Shown: positions 10,765 to 22,826, counted from the first letter of the stretch. The stretch is DNA of 64,000 nucleotides from Cristatella mucedo (GCA_009760855.2 WPIO01000015.1:1590501-1654500), one strand, 5' to 3'. Made by a program: numbers and translations. Notes: generated by a model not told the origin, from the sequence alone.

Positions 10765-11850
10765 TCCGTCTGAAACTCCCCAAAGCCACAATGACTATAT
10801 GCGTGTTACGCAAGACAGTTTTGTGTAACGCACTCACAGCCTAAGCGGCTTCTGGTAGCCAACAGACTTCATTTCGCGAAACAAAGAGAAAGTGGGAAGC
10901 ATAGCAGAGTCAGGAGAGCAGTTGAGGTAGTGAGTAACGTGGAAGTAGCAGCTCAGGGCGGCTGGAAAGAATGTGCTACAGTCGGCAGCAGGAGAGTAGT
11001 TGTCGTTGCGTAAGAGTTGTGGAAGCGAGTTCCACAGCCTAGGATCTGTAGCGCAAAAGCTTCTGCCGCCAACGGTCTTTAAGCGGAGGAATTGGACAGC
11101 TAATTTATAGTCCATACCTGAGGGTACGAAAGGCTGAAACTGATGCAGCAGTTCAGCTAGGTACGAAGGAATGAAGCCGTGGCGGGCCTTGTGGGTCAGC
11201 GTAAGAACTTTGCTCTGCGTCAGTTGATCAACGGGCAGCCATCCTAGCTCTTTTAGCAAAGGAGACTCGTGGTCAAATCTCTGGGATTTCCAAACTAGCC
11301 TTGCAGCCATATTTATAGCCAGCTGCAGTGGCCTAGTGGCTTTTTTTGGTGGCCCAGCCATAAAGGGAATTACAATAATCAAGTCGAAACATGACTAAGG
11401 AGCTAGTTAAATATTTTGAGAGCCACCGTGGAAGACAGTTTCTTTTATTCGATAAGAATCGGGCATGATGGCTAACTGTAGAAGCAGTCTTCTGAACGAA
11501 GCTTGGAAAATTTATGCAGTTGCCGAAGACGATGCCTGAATTCCGAGCACGTGGTTATGGTCGCACAAGAGCATCGCCTATCAGAAGAGTAAAGCCTTCT
11601 AATCCAGCCACAAGCTTAACGTGTCGTATGAGCAGCAGCTCAGTTTTATCGTCGTTTAGTTTCAAGAAGTTTTCCGAGATCCAGAATATAATCTCGGTAA
11701 GGAAAGCATTCAGTTTATCAATTGCTGCAGCAGATTCCGAAGGTTTGAAGGACAAATACGGCTGAGTATCGTCAGCATAAAAGTGATATTCTATTCCATG
11801 GGCCTCGATCACTTTCCCCAGACTATAGCTTCGCCGACTGTCGGCGACCT
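10765..11850 (-). mobile_element. LINE-B, best-preserved copy in the window
   Basis: Minus strand, 5' to 3': IEYHFYADDTQPYLSFKP (the YADD catalytic box, 11555-11812 ORF), NDDKTELLLI, then the 182-codon ORF 10834-11382 with NMAARLVWKSQRFDHESPLL, ELGWLPVDQLTQSKVLTL, LAELLHQFQP and DPRLWNSLPQ, typical of the C-terminal region of CR1/L2-type elements. It ends in the family 3' end near 10765. Nothing upstream of the YADD region is attached, so it is 5'-truncated. Frameshifts between 11382 and 11555. Confidence 0.85.
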
Positions 11851-12074
11851 CACTATTAGATTAGGTACGATCGAGAATGCCTGTTATCGTTTCCCTGTTG
11901 TCGTTCAAAGACATTCCTGACTGCGGCTTCATCTGCCAGGGTTCGAGAATTTGTTATGTACCATAGAAAACTCTCTCGTTGCAAGCCAGGAGGTAGGGGA
12001 CACGTGTTCAGTATTTTGAGAATTTTCTCGAACCTTCCAGGGCGCTCTCCCCAAAGCACTGTTATGCATCCCAT

Positions 12075-12380
12075 TCGGAAAATGTTAAAGTCTGCCTGTG
12101 GAACGCTCGCTCAATGAACAATAAACCCATGATAATGCTCGACATGATTCTTAGTGACACACGACCGGTTTTCTGTGACTGAAACCTGGCTAAAATTGAC
12201 AAACTTACCGATCATAGCCAACGCCATTCTGACGGCTTCTCTTCCTTCCATACTTTACGATCAATCAAAACTGGTGGCTGAATTGCCGATATTTATTCCT
12301 AATGCAGTCAGCCTCCTACTTACGACGGTTCAACTTACGAAAATTTGGAGATACAAGCTCGGTCAAGGTCACGAATAAAT
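12075..12380 (+). mobile_element. LINE endonuclease fragment
   Basis: In two frames it reads LWNARSMNNKP and then SVTETWLKLT, the N-terminal motifs of apurinic-type LINE endonucleases (the ETWL glutamate is catalytic in that family). It is followed by HTLRSIKTGG. Out of frame and with stops. LINE-A or LINE-B cannot be decided. Confidence 0.6.
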
Positions 12381-12714
12381 AAAAAAATTAAAATTATTAA
12401 ACTTTAAAAATACATCCGCGTGGTCCGTAGAATTGAAAACGCCGCAACAATGTCTAGCAGCTATGCATTGTGGGCACTGAAGGGTCTCTCTTGCTTGCCT
12501 GACTTTCTAGAGGTAAGACGTGTTCAGGGTGACGCGTGAATTCAAGCCATCCACTAGCAAAGCAGCGGATTCACCTCAACCACATTATGGTATACAAATA
12601 TAATCTTATTTACTTGTTCTTATTTATTTCCTATTCTGTATGTGTTTTTAAAAATAATGCAATTCTTTTGTCTCTCTATGTATTCGTCAGAACGTTTCAT
12701 TGTAGAAAGTATCA
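12381..12714. other. AT-rich unassigned stretch
   Basis: No feature recognised. Confidence 0.4.
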
Positions 12715-13075
12715 TATAATAATAATAATATTAATAAATTTGTATAGCCCCTCAAAGAACTGAATCTATTTCTAGGCACTTTACAGACGCCGTATAGAAA
12801 GCATTACCAAATTATTGGTGATAACATCCGCGAGCAGCAGGCACAGTGCAAGCAGGTACATGCACAAAAGGACGAATCGCAAAGACCCACTAAGTGCTGT
12901 AATAAACAGCTGCGCATTAAGCTTCTTTTTAAATGTCATCATGTAAGGAGACGTTTTAACGTGAGTCGGCAGTGAGTTCTAGGCTTTGGGAGCAAAGGAA
13001 CTAAAGGCGCGGTCTCCAATGGTTTTGAGGTTCGTACGAGGTACGAGCTGATCGAGTTCGGGCTTCTCCTAAAGG
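12715..13075 (-). mobile_element. LINE-A-like 3' end, variant subfamily
   Basis: (TAA)n end, tail hairpin region, then a 3' UTR with GCATTACCAAATTATTGGTG that differs from most LINE-A copies but is shared with 43033-43330, and minus-strand C-terminal sequence. A separate subfamily of LINE-A. Confidence 0.7.
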
Positions 13076-13289
13076 CTTTTCGAGGTCGGCGTCAAGCCAG
13101 CCACTAGCGACGATCGCGTTACTCGTCGTATACCGTATTCGACTTACGTAAATTCGACTTACGACAGGTTTTTGGGTTCCTGTCTATTATGAAGTTTCGG
13201 GCTGACTGCTTTTCAAACCCTGTGCAGTTCCTTCAAAGAAGTCTTTCAAATGTCATGTTTTGAGTCCCACCAACAGCAAGTTGGGATGT

Positions 13290-14688
13290 CTCATGTTTAG
13301 AGTGTCTCTGCTTGTTTTGTTCGATCCTTCAGCAGCTTTCGATACTACCGATCACCAAGTGGAAACTTCTTGGAGCGCCTCTCATCTCGCTTGGGAAGCA
13401 CTAACACTGATCAGCAGTGGTTCAGGTCCTATCTCAGTGGGAGACTTCAGAGTATTGATGTGAATGGACAAAAATAATCCGAGGTACCTCTGAAATATGG
13501 GGTACCTCAGGGCTCCGTGCTAGGTCAGGTTCTTTTCACGATTTATACTCTCCCTCTTGCCGATGTGATTGCCAATCACAATCTAGGCTTTAGCTTCTAT
13601 GCGGATGACACTGTGTTGTATGTACCCTTTGCTTTGATCTCTCCCAGCCTTCGAGCACGTCGAATTCTCTCAACTCCCTCGCTGCATGTATTTATGACAT
13701 CCGCACATGGATGCTGGCAAATTTTCTTAAATTAAATGATGATACAACTAACTTACTAGTAATTGGCAAACCAAGTAAGATTAAGAAATTGGAAAGGCTG
13801 ACGCTCAAAATTGGCTCTGTCAGCATATCTCCTGTTGAATCTGGACGAAATCTAGGTGTCATGCTCCAAAGTGACCTTTCGTTAGACGGCCACATCAGCT
13901 CCACAATCAAGTCTGCCTACTTGCAGTGACATAAAATTGATACAATTTGGGCTTGTTTAGATAGGGATACCACGTCTAATTTGGTCCATGCATTTGTGAC
14001 ATCCCGTCTTGGCTTCTGTAACTCAATGCTTGCTGGCCTACCGGCATGTGCAATGAGGCGCATGCACCTGGTGCAAAACTCTGCAGCTAGGCTTGTCTGT
14101 CGTGAGCGTCGTAGTTGCCACATCACACCATTTTCGCCGACCTTTGCTTGCTACTAGTCAAGCAACAGATCAACTTCAAGGTTCTGTCGCTCACTTTTAG
14201 GTCCCTTCATTCTTTGGCTCCAGCCTACCCATCAGATCTACTCCCCCACCAGGCCAAGCATTGTACCAACCGCTTTTCGGGAAACTGTTTATCTATAACT
14301 CAGAGAAACCTCAAATTCTCCGGAGATCGTGCATTTAGTTAGTATGCTCCCAAAGCCTGGAACTCACTCCCGACTTGCGTCACGACATCCTCTGACTTGA
14401 CCACATTTAAAACGAAATTAAAAACGCATCTATGTATGACACCATTTAGTGGGTCTCTGTGATTCGTTCTTTATGTGCTTATGCATGCTGACACGGTTGC
14501 ATGCTGCCACTAACCACACTTGCATGCTGACCCTGTGCATGCAACCCCTAACCATGTTATTCATGTTGTTTACTAAGCAGGATACCACTCACTATTCCAC
14601 CGTGTTTCCTTTGCAGCAAATGTAAAATGCCAAGAAAGAGATCGAGTTCTCTGAGGGCGCTTTATCAAGTGTATTATTATTATTATTG
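13290..14688 (+). mobile_element. LINE-A, best-preserved copy (RT to 3' tail)
   Basis: Order: LLVLFDPSAAFDTTDHQV (near 13315), a [20 protein letters not shown]-type segment (near 13500), [14 protein letters not shown] (YADD box near 13600), [64 protein letters not shown], then the 3' UTR and the hairpin tail with (ATT)n ending at 14688. It is 5'-truncated before the reverse transcriptase and has frameshifts. Confidence 0.85.
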
Positions 14689-14689
14689 A

Positions 14690-14930
14690 TAATGGTCGCA
14701 GTAATCTGTCACACACCAGTACAAAGTCCGCCATTACTTGGAGATTCTTTGGATCTCATTTTGATTCTGCGTGACAGAAATCGATCCTTCCTCGTTCTTG
14801 ATGGTTTTAAGATTCAGTGCGAAGACTCAACTGCTGCCTTAATTGCTGAATTCAGTGTACGATCAGATTCATTTTTGGCTCAAGCTCAAGAGTCCACATA
14901 CAATAAGGGTCACACACTCAATTAAATAAT
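14690..14930 (+). mobile_element. LINE fragment, possible end of endonuclease domain
   Basis: An open frame with LLGDSLDLILILRDR resembles the C-terminal strand of LINE endonucleases. The adjacent tSINE-1 separates it from the LINE-B linker at 15135, so it may be the 5' side of that element. Confidence 0.4.
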
Positions 14931-14961
14931 GTCGCACGATTCTACGCCATCAAATAAATAA

Positions 14962-15134
14962 ATACTAGCTGATTTAACAGCCTCTTTTTGTATAGCGATA
15001 GAAGAGCCTTGACGGCTATCACCACCACTCTCAGTGGCGATACAGGATCGCCCACCAAAGGATTTGAACCCACGACCTCGGGGCCGAGGTCATGAAAAGC
15101 AACCGCCTTACCTGGTGAGCCATTATGGCTCACC
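14962..15134 (-). mobile_element. tSINE-1, near full length
   Basis: CTAGCTGATTTAACAGCCTC end, ATCGCCCACC, B box on the minus strand (GGTTCAAATCC), GGTAAGGCGG, and the start GGTGAGCCATAATGG. It lies inside LINE sequence. Confidence 0.9.
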
Positions 15135-16140
15135 GACGTTTCCTGTTATAAAAAATGTTTGCACATCTAACCACATGCGGACCTCATTCAGCTTGCAATG
15201 TGCGCCCTCTTCAGTATCCAGAATAATCTTCGAGTCGCAGAGCCCAAGACTCTTTACATCGGTGTTGTCCGCACACAAATATATTCCTCACCCCTACTGC
15301 TCAATCGTCCTTCTGACCTGTCCTCTCTGGTAGAATGCTACAATATGCTTCCGAAGGTCTTGACGAGTTTGCACCTCTTACTAGTTTTGCACACTGTTTA
15401 CTCTCACCTTGATGGCAAATAGCTTACCGTAGACATTAAACTAGCTAGATCTACTAAGCGCAAGCTTGAGAAAGCATGCAAAAGATTACGACTGACTATC
15501 CATCGATAGGCATATGGGGGATACTGTAGATTGTACCAATAAATCCTAGAAAAGACCAAAGTCCAGCTTCTATAAACAATATTGTTGAATTACAGATGCA
15601 CAATCCAAAAACTATGTCTACCAGTAATCATCTCCTTAACCGTTCCTAGATTAGCTCACAGCCTAGTAATTCTCCCGGCAATCTTGAAGATCGCTTCTCC
15701 AACTTCTTTGTTAGAAAGATAGATAAGATCAGAGAGTCCATCGTTAAAGTAACTACATCCTCACTAAAAGACTCTTATGCTGACCCACAAGGCCCGCCAC
15801 GGCTTAGCTTTTTTATACCTAGCTGTACTGCTGCACCAGTTTCAGCCTCCTTATGCCCCCAAGTCATCTGTGGCCAAAAACTTTGCTGTTGCCTCGTACG
15901 CTAAAAGACCGTTTGCGACAGAAGCTTTTGCTCTGCAGATCCTAGACTGTGGAATTTGCTTCCAAAATCCTTAGGCAACGAAATTTACGCTCCTGCTACT
16001 GACTCTGACATCATTTCCAGCCGTCCTGAGCTGCCGCTTCATGCTACTCGCTGCTTCGATTGCTCTCCTGACTCAGCTATGCTTTTCTCCCTGAGTGCGC
16101 TGTAGAAAACTCTCCTGCATTACACCCACTTAGTCTATGT
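15135..16140 (+). mobile_element. LINE-B, linker to C-terminus
   Basis: Frames read a GLDEFAPLTSFAH-like segment, ARSTKRKLEKACKRLRLTIH (the basic linker between endonuclease and reverse transcriptase), LEDRFSNFFVRKID-like sequence near 15700, then jump straight to LTHKARHGLAFLYLAVLLHQ near 15780. The reverse transcriptase core is deleted. It ends in the LINE-B 3' end near 16130. Confidence 0.65.
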
Positions 16141-16666
16141 GGATTTCCTGAGTTACAGAGGAGATAGATAGAAGTAATATTTCCCATAGCGCTGGTTTAG
16201 GTGGCTTCCATATGCCGCCACATTTTGAGGCAGGAGAGCAGCTAACAAGTGCATTGAGATAGGGCAAGCAAAAGTAATTTTTGCCCTCATAAAAGGACAA
16301 AGGTGGGTGGGGCTGCATCTGTCTGGTTGCAACAAGGTACAGTATACTACAATATTGAGAATCAATTGCAACGCTGTATGATAAAACCGAGGAAGGTGGG
16401 CGGTCGCCCTAAGTTGACCAGCGTTTGAGAAGAGAGGGCCATACAAACACAAACTTTAAACTGATTTGCGTCTCCAGAAAGTGTTGCTAATTAGAAGCAG
16501 TGCAGGAAGCACACTTGGACAAGTCAAAGTTCAAAGCCTGCAGTTCAATAAAATCCAGTTACACACCAGAAGGAGCTTCGTCATAGGAAAAGTAAAAAAG
16601 AGAGCTGACGATCTCGATTGCAAATAAAAACAAGCAGTCGTAGCAGACGCGGGATACGGAAATTCT
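16141..16666. other. Unassigned stretch
   Basis: One 99-codon minus-strand ORF without a motif; nothing else. Confidence 0.4.
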
Positions 16667-16780
16667 TCCCCCCCCCCCCCCCCCCGCCGGAGTCCCCCCC
16701 CCCCCCGACATTCCCCCACATTCCCCCCACATTCCCCCTCCCCCGACATTCACCCCCTGGGCTAGAACATTCCCCCGGTA
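16667..16780 (-). repeat. C-rich array, left arm of inverted G-rich pair
   Basis: A poly-C run then about five units of ACATTCCCCC. It is the reverse complement in type of the units at 17476-17573. Strong G-quadruplex potential on the minus strand. Confidence 0.75.
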
Positions 16781-17035
16781 TATGGTTTAGGGTTTAGGTT
16801 TTAGTGTTTAGGGTTTTAAGGTTTATAGTTTTTAGGGTTTAGAATTTAGGGTTAGGGTGTTTAGGGTTTAGTGTTTAGGATTTAGGGTTTTAGGGTTTAG
16901 CGTTTAGGGTTAGGGTGTTTAAGGTTTAGGGTTTAGTGTTTAGGATTTAGGGTTTTAGGGTTTATCGTTTAGGGTTTATGGTTTAAAATTTAGGGTTTAG
17001 GGTTTTTAGGCTTTAGCGTTTAGGGTTTAGGGCGG
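16781..17035 (+). repeat. Degenerate TTTAGGG-like array
   Basis: About 250 bp of TTTAGGG, TTAGGG and TTTTAGGG units mixed with variants. It resembles decayed telomere-type sequence but is too irregular to be an active telomere. It lies between the two inverted G-rich arrays. Confidence 0.7.
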
Positions 17036-17401
17036 GCTGCGACTCCGCCGCCTAAATCCATCCTTGCTCGTATTCCGTGCTTTAATTATTGCGTATTAGG
17101 GCATAACTAGATCTCTTGAGGTCGAGTTATTCTCAGTATACCTCTGAGACATAGCACTCATTTGCAGGAACGATCGGTACGCCGAAGCGTGCGCCTGCTT
17201 TGAAGGGCACGAACACGTGCCTGCCGGCGTCGAGCGGGACCTAACTTCCGCGGGACCAAACTGTATAGCTCGCCGTTGCCGCTGCCGAAACCGCCGCCGC
17301 CGCCGCTAGCTCCATTAGAAACCATCCTTCCAATCCATCCATTCCTCTAATTATACTGAGTTGATTTTATTTTAATAGCGCATGAACTTAATTTAACCAT
17401 G

Positions 17402-17440
<39 letters not shown>

Positions 17441-17475
17441 CTCTCTGTATTCTCAGTTATACATTCATCAATATA
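17036..17475. other. Spacer with CCG run and (TA)n
   Basis: GCCGCCGCC near 17285 and a (TA)n tract at 17407-17440. No gene seen. Confidence 0.5.
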
Positions 17476-17573
17476 GGGGGAAATGTCCTACCCCGGGGGA
17501 TGTCTGGGGGAAAATGTCCTAGGATCCACGGGGGGGGGGAAATGTCCCGGGGGAAACGTCCGGGGGGAATGTC
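17476..17573 (+). repeat. G-rich array, right arm of inverted pair
   Basis: About six units of GGGGGAAATGTCC with variants. Inverted relative to 16667-16780. Confidence 0.75.
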
Positions 17574-17840
17574 CTACAACCGAAGACGCACAGCCGAGCA
17601 CGGCTATTATAGGGGTAGACATTTATCTCCCTCCCCGGTCATGCGCTTCTGTTTCAGCAAGCGCCTGACATCAGTTTTTAAATTAAACACAGGTCACACC
17701 TTGAGCTGCTACCAGCAGTAATAAAGGGAAAAAACCGCGACCATTCGATAAGGACGCATCCAACAATAAATGACTTGGGGCCGGACCGGAGTACTAGCAA
17801 GGCCGTAGCTGGACAATCGGCCGGAGTTTGCCGACCTCTG
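17574..17840 (-). mobile_element. hAT-type terminal fragment
   Basis: Read on the minus strand it starts at 17840 with the terminal motif CAGAGGTCGGCAAACTCC and continues with about 250 bp homologous to 30260-30460 (shared TTATTGTTGGAT, GTCGCGGTTTT, ATTACTGCTGGT). The same terminal motif opens the hAT element at 27420. No transposase sequence is attached. Confidence 0.7.
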
Positions 17841-18025
17841 TTTTAGCACAAGTCATTTGGTAATTAAATACTGAAGCAAAGAAAAATACGTTTATTTATC
17901 ACCGTGTCCATATGTCCATGCATGGGAAGTAATACGTTCTGAAAGTAGTGTGTGGATGAATTACCAGAGAAAGCTTTTTGATATGGCTGTTTGCTTAAAC
18001 TTAAAGCGATACCGGTATGTCAGAG

Positions 18026-18048
18026 TAATAATAATAATAATAATAATA
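18026..18048. repeat. (TAA)n
   Basis: Short trinucleotide run adjoining the 3' end of a tSINE-1. Confidence 0.85.
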
Positions 18049-18219
18049 CTATATAATTTAACAGCCTCTTTTATATAGCGACAGAATAGACTTTATGGTT
18101 ATTACCAACGCTTGCAGCGGCTATTAAGGATCGCCCACCGCAGGATTCGAACTCACGACCTCGGCCCCGAGGTCGTGAAAAAGCAACCGCCTAATCTGGT
18201 GCGCCATCACGGCTCACCA
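18049..18219 (-). mobile_element. tSINE-1
   Basis: TTTAACAGCCTCTTTTATATAGCGACAG end, GGATCGCCCACCGCAGG, B box region, GCAACCGCCTAATCTGG, and ATCACGGCTCACC at the start of the element. Confidence 0.9.
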
Positions 18220-18292
18220 GAGTAGTCTCGGGCGAGAGCAAGATCGTGATCCCTGAGATGGCATCCACCCTTTCCTTCGCACATTTCTTCCC

Positions 18293-18456
18293 CTGGGTTG
18301 GCCCAGGCAATTAGGTGCTCGCCTTTGATGACCCAGGTCAAAGTGAATGCATTTGATGACCGAGGTCGTTGGCTCGGGCTCACTCTGTCTGGCCAAGCTC
18401 TGTGAAGTTCCTGGGCGGAGATTTAGCTCTCTTAGGGCGCTACACAAAGGAATTAT
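18293..18456 (+). mobile_element. tSINE-2, diverged
   Basis: Head CTGGGTTGGCCCAGGCAATT, GGTCAAAGTGAATG, GAGGTCGTTGGCTCGGGC, and the hairpin tail AGCTCTCTTAGGGCGCTACA. Confidence 0.75.
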
Positions 18457-20120
<1,664 letters not shown>

Positions 20121-20280
20121 AGCGGCGGACGGCTCTAGCGCAGCGCCGAGCACTCGCTAAGAAAATTTCGGAGAGAGCGCTGGGTAGAGATTTCGCGACG
20201 GAGACGCTGACGAGAGGGAGCGAATGGCGGAGCAGCGCAGCGCAGCAGGAGGCGAAACGCTCCTCCCTCCGCCCAGGCGT

Positions 20281-20605
20281 AGGAGCAGGCAGCGTAGGAG
20301 CAGGCAGCGTAGGAGCAGGCAGCGTAGGAGCAGGCAGCGTAGGAGCAGGCAGCGTAGGAGCAGGCAGTGTAGGAGCAGGCAGCGTAGGAGCAGGCAGCGT
20401 AGGAGCAGGCAGCGTAGGAGCAGGCAGCGTAGGAGCAGGCAGCGTAGGAGCAGGCAGCGTAGGAGCAGGCAGCGTAGGAGCAGGCAGCGTAGGAGCAGGC
20501 AGCGTAGGAGCAGGCAGCGTAGGAGCAGGCAGCGTAGGAGCAGGCAGCGTAGGAGCAGGCAGCGTAGGAGCAGGCAGCGTAGGAGCAGGCAGCGTAGGAG
20601 CAGGC
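20281..20605 (+). repeat. 15-bp minisatellite, about 21.7 copies
   Basis: Unit AGGAGCAGGCAGCGT repeated head to tail. I see one substitution in the whole array (C to T near 20368). As 15 is a multiple of 3 and the unit lacks stops on either strand in some frames, both strands carry open pentapeptide repeats: RRSRQ on plus, PAPTL on minus. Confidence 0.97.
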
Positions 20606-21290
20606 GGAACGCGGCTACACTTGGATCGAATCAGAGAAGTCCCGGAGCGTTTCGTCTTCGGCGGTGAGCTTGAACTAGAAATACACCTGGCTAATCTCAG
20701 AATCTGACACGAACGGGAATTTGACACGAACAAAATTAGCAGCAAATTGTTCTCAAGGGCGAGCTTTCGCGCACGCGCGCGGCCACCGTACTTTGGCATT
20801 TCAATGCACTGGGTGGAGAATACTGGCTATCTGTGGGTATTTTCGCTAGCGGAAATGGATGGATTTGGGCGTGTTAGCTACTTCGAAGTAAACTTGACTA
20901 CTTGGACGAGCCTCGCCACTCATCAATACGTGAAAACATGAAATACTACATGCGAACTAACCTGCGAATCAATTGGCTCGGTTCGAAGTCAAGGCCGTTG
21001 AGCCGTTGGAGAGCTCGGCCACTATAGGTCATTCGACAAGCACTAGTTAATCTATTATGCACGTGTAGTTTCGGCCCCTGATTACCTGCTGCAGCATTCT
21101 TCAACCGGGCCAAGCCAGCTTGGCAGATTTGACTCACCTGGATAGTCGCTGAATGCTTGAAGTCACGACGAGAACGCTCAGAGCAGGACAAAACGAGCAA
21201 ACAGCGAGCGTTCGAGACTGATACTCTCGGATAGATCCAAACAGCTACCACTGAAGCAAACGAGGAAAGATCGGCTGCTTCGGTAGCCCG
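20606..21290. other. Unassigned stretch
   Basis: A 101-codon minus-strand ORF at 20946-21251 has no motif. Nothing else. Confidence 0.4.
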
Positions 21291-21291
21291 A

Positions 21292-21432
21292 ATTATAGCG
21301 GTAAAATAGCCCTAGCGGCTTTTAGACTATTTACAGCCGGTAGTGAAGAATTTCTTGTTGCAGGACTCGAACCGACGAATTCCGTAGCGAAGAGTGGGCA
21401 TCTAACAACTGGGCCCCAGTGAGGCAGTCGCT
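21292..21432 (-). mobile_element. tRNA-derived SINE, third type or very diverged tSINE-1
   Basis: On the minus strand: CTGGGGCCCAGTTGTTAGATG (A-box side), a canonical B box GGTTCGAGTCC, then a body similar in layout to tSINE-1 (CACTACCGGCTG, GCCGCTAGGGC) but not in detail. Confidence 0.5.
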
Positions 21433-21556
21433 GAGTTTTCTTTCAATGGCTCTTCGCAACAGGCTGGACCAGAGCCTGGCCCAAAAAGGTTTGCCTATGT
21501 CTGCTTGACCTCATCACTTATATAAGGCTCTCACCCGAACGAATGTAAGCTAAAGC

Positions 21557-22100
21557 TGCAAGGACGCGACGTGATCATCTCGAACCTGGAAGCCCACGTG
21601 CGGGTATTCGAAGCAAAGCTGATTTTACGGGAGAAGCAGCTTTATAACGGTTACTATGTCCATTTTCTGCACCACCCCCAGTGTGATGCAGTCCTTATTG
21701 ACACCGAATATTGCATAACCGTGCTGTTCAACACTGTGGACTAAATTCTCTTCGTGCTTCACTGGAGTGCGTTCTCATTCACAACGATTTAAGATCGTCA
21801 GCGCTTCTTTGACTTTCCCTATAACGATGCGCCCTCTGGTGAGCAATTTGAATTGATTGAGCTGCAGGCTTTGGACGTTCTCTTGTCGAGGTTTACTTCT
21901 TGCACCACTCTCAGTGACTTCTACAGTCAGCTGCTACGTGCTCATTTTCCAATGTTGTTTGCTCGTGCCAAGCGTGAGATCGTAGTGTTTGGCAGCACTT
22001 ATTCGTGCGAGTAGCTATTCTCAAAGGTGAAGTCTATTAAGAACAAGCTGTCCTATGGCTCACTGCCAATCACCTTAATGAAATTCTGTTGCTGAACTTC
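21557..22100 (+). pseudogene. hAT transposase C-terminal relic (GTF2IRD2/ZBED-like)
   Basis: Conceptual translation gives LQGRDVIISNLEAHVRVFEA, LILREKQ and, near the end, VVFGSTYSCE followed by LFSKVKSIKNKLS. These match the C-terminal part of hAT transposases of the kind that gave rise to vertebrate ZBED, FAM200 and GTF2IRD2 proteins, where FGSTYxCEQxFS is the dimerisation signature. The Q of CEQ is now a TAG stop, and another stop follows at about 21742. The N-terminal finger and catalytic part are not visible upstream. It ends at a (TC)n tract; a hAT-like terminus follows at 22245-22335. Confidence 0.75.
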
Positions 22101-22122
22101 TCATTATTAGAACCTGGTATTG

Positions 22123-22123
<1 letters not shown>

Positions 22124-22183
<60 letters not shown>
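22124..22183. repeat. (TC)n microsatellite
   Basis: 60 bp of uninterrupted TC. Confidence 0.95.
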
Positions 22184-22184
<1 letters not shown>

Positions 22185-22244
22185 AGAGCATGCGAAATAA
22201 TTTTTCCAGTTGATTGTTCTGCATTTTTGAATAAAAAAAATGTT

Positions 22245-22335
22245 TTTTTTTGGACGCCTTGTTTCTTCTGGCCTAGTGTGCCTTCTTGACCTCGTGAAAT
22301 AAACCAATTGTCGGAAATGTTTGCAGACCCCTTTC
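22245..22335 (+). mobile_element. hAT 3' terminus
   Basis: Shares CTTCTGGCCTAGTGTGCC and the following GACCTC-TGAAAT with the 3' end of the hAT at 30520-30594. It ends TTTGCAGACCCCTT, an imperfect partner of the 5' terminal motif CAGAGGTCGGCAAAC. Probably the right end of the transposon whose coding relic is at 21557-22100. Confidence 0.6.
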
Positions 22336-22426
22336 CTAGAGCCTGAAACTCCCTATTATCTTACATTGCGACATATCTCTACTTGAGGATATTGTTATTC
22401 TTATTATGATGAGGATTACAGTCCCT

Positions 22427-22458
22427 CTAATTCTATTATTATTTTTATTATTATTATA
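22427..22458. repeat. (ATT)n-like tract
   Basis: Imperfect ATT run. Confidence 0.7.
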
Positions 22459-22469
22459 TCAACCCCTTG

Positions 22470-22622
22470 ATCCTGGTCTAGGGCTAAGGTGCTCGCGCTG
22501 CACGACATAAGCCGTAGGTTTGAGTCCTGCTGCAGGCAATCCTTTATTTCCCACTGCGAGCTTGCTGGTGGCCGTAAGGCTCTTCTGTCGCTATATAAAT
22601 GAGGCTGTTGAATTAGACGATC
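22470..22622 (+). mobile_element. tSINE-1, diverged
   Basis: GGTTTGAGTCCTGC B box, CAATCCTTTATTTCCCACTG body, CTCTTCTGTCGCTATA and GAGGCTGTTGAATTAG end. The head is decayed. Confidence 0.7.
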
Positions 22623-22644
22623 TTTCATTTTACTTCTCACCAGA

Positions 22645-22826
22645 TAAAAAAAAATGCTAGCTGATTTAACAGCCTCTTTTTGTATAGCGACGGAAGAGCC
22701 TTTACGGCTATCACCACCGCTTGCAGTGGCAATAAAGGATCGCCCACTGCAGGATTCGAACCCACGACCTCGAAGCCGAGGTCGTGAAAAGCAGCCGCCT
22801 TACCTAGTGAGCTATTCCGGCTCACC
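22645..22826 (-). mobile_element. tSINE-1, near full length
   Basis: A-rich end, GCTAGCTGATTTAACAGCC, GGATCGCCCACTGC, minus-strand B box GGTTCGAATCC and head GGTGAGCCGGAATAGC. CAGATA occurs on both sides (22641-22646 and 22833-22838), a possible short target duplication. Confidence 0.9.

Noticed and set aside
16781-17035. TTTAGGG array as a chromosome end
   Set aside because: Too short and irregular, with unique sequence and other elements on both sides.
20281-20605. CRISPR-like array
   Set aside because: The units are contiguous without spacers, in a eukaryotic context; it is a minisatellite.
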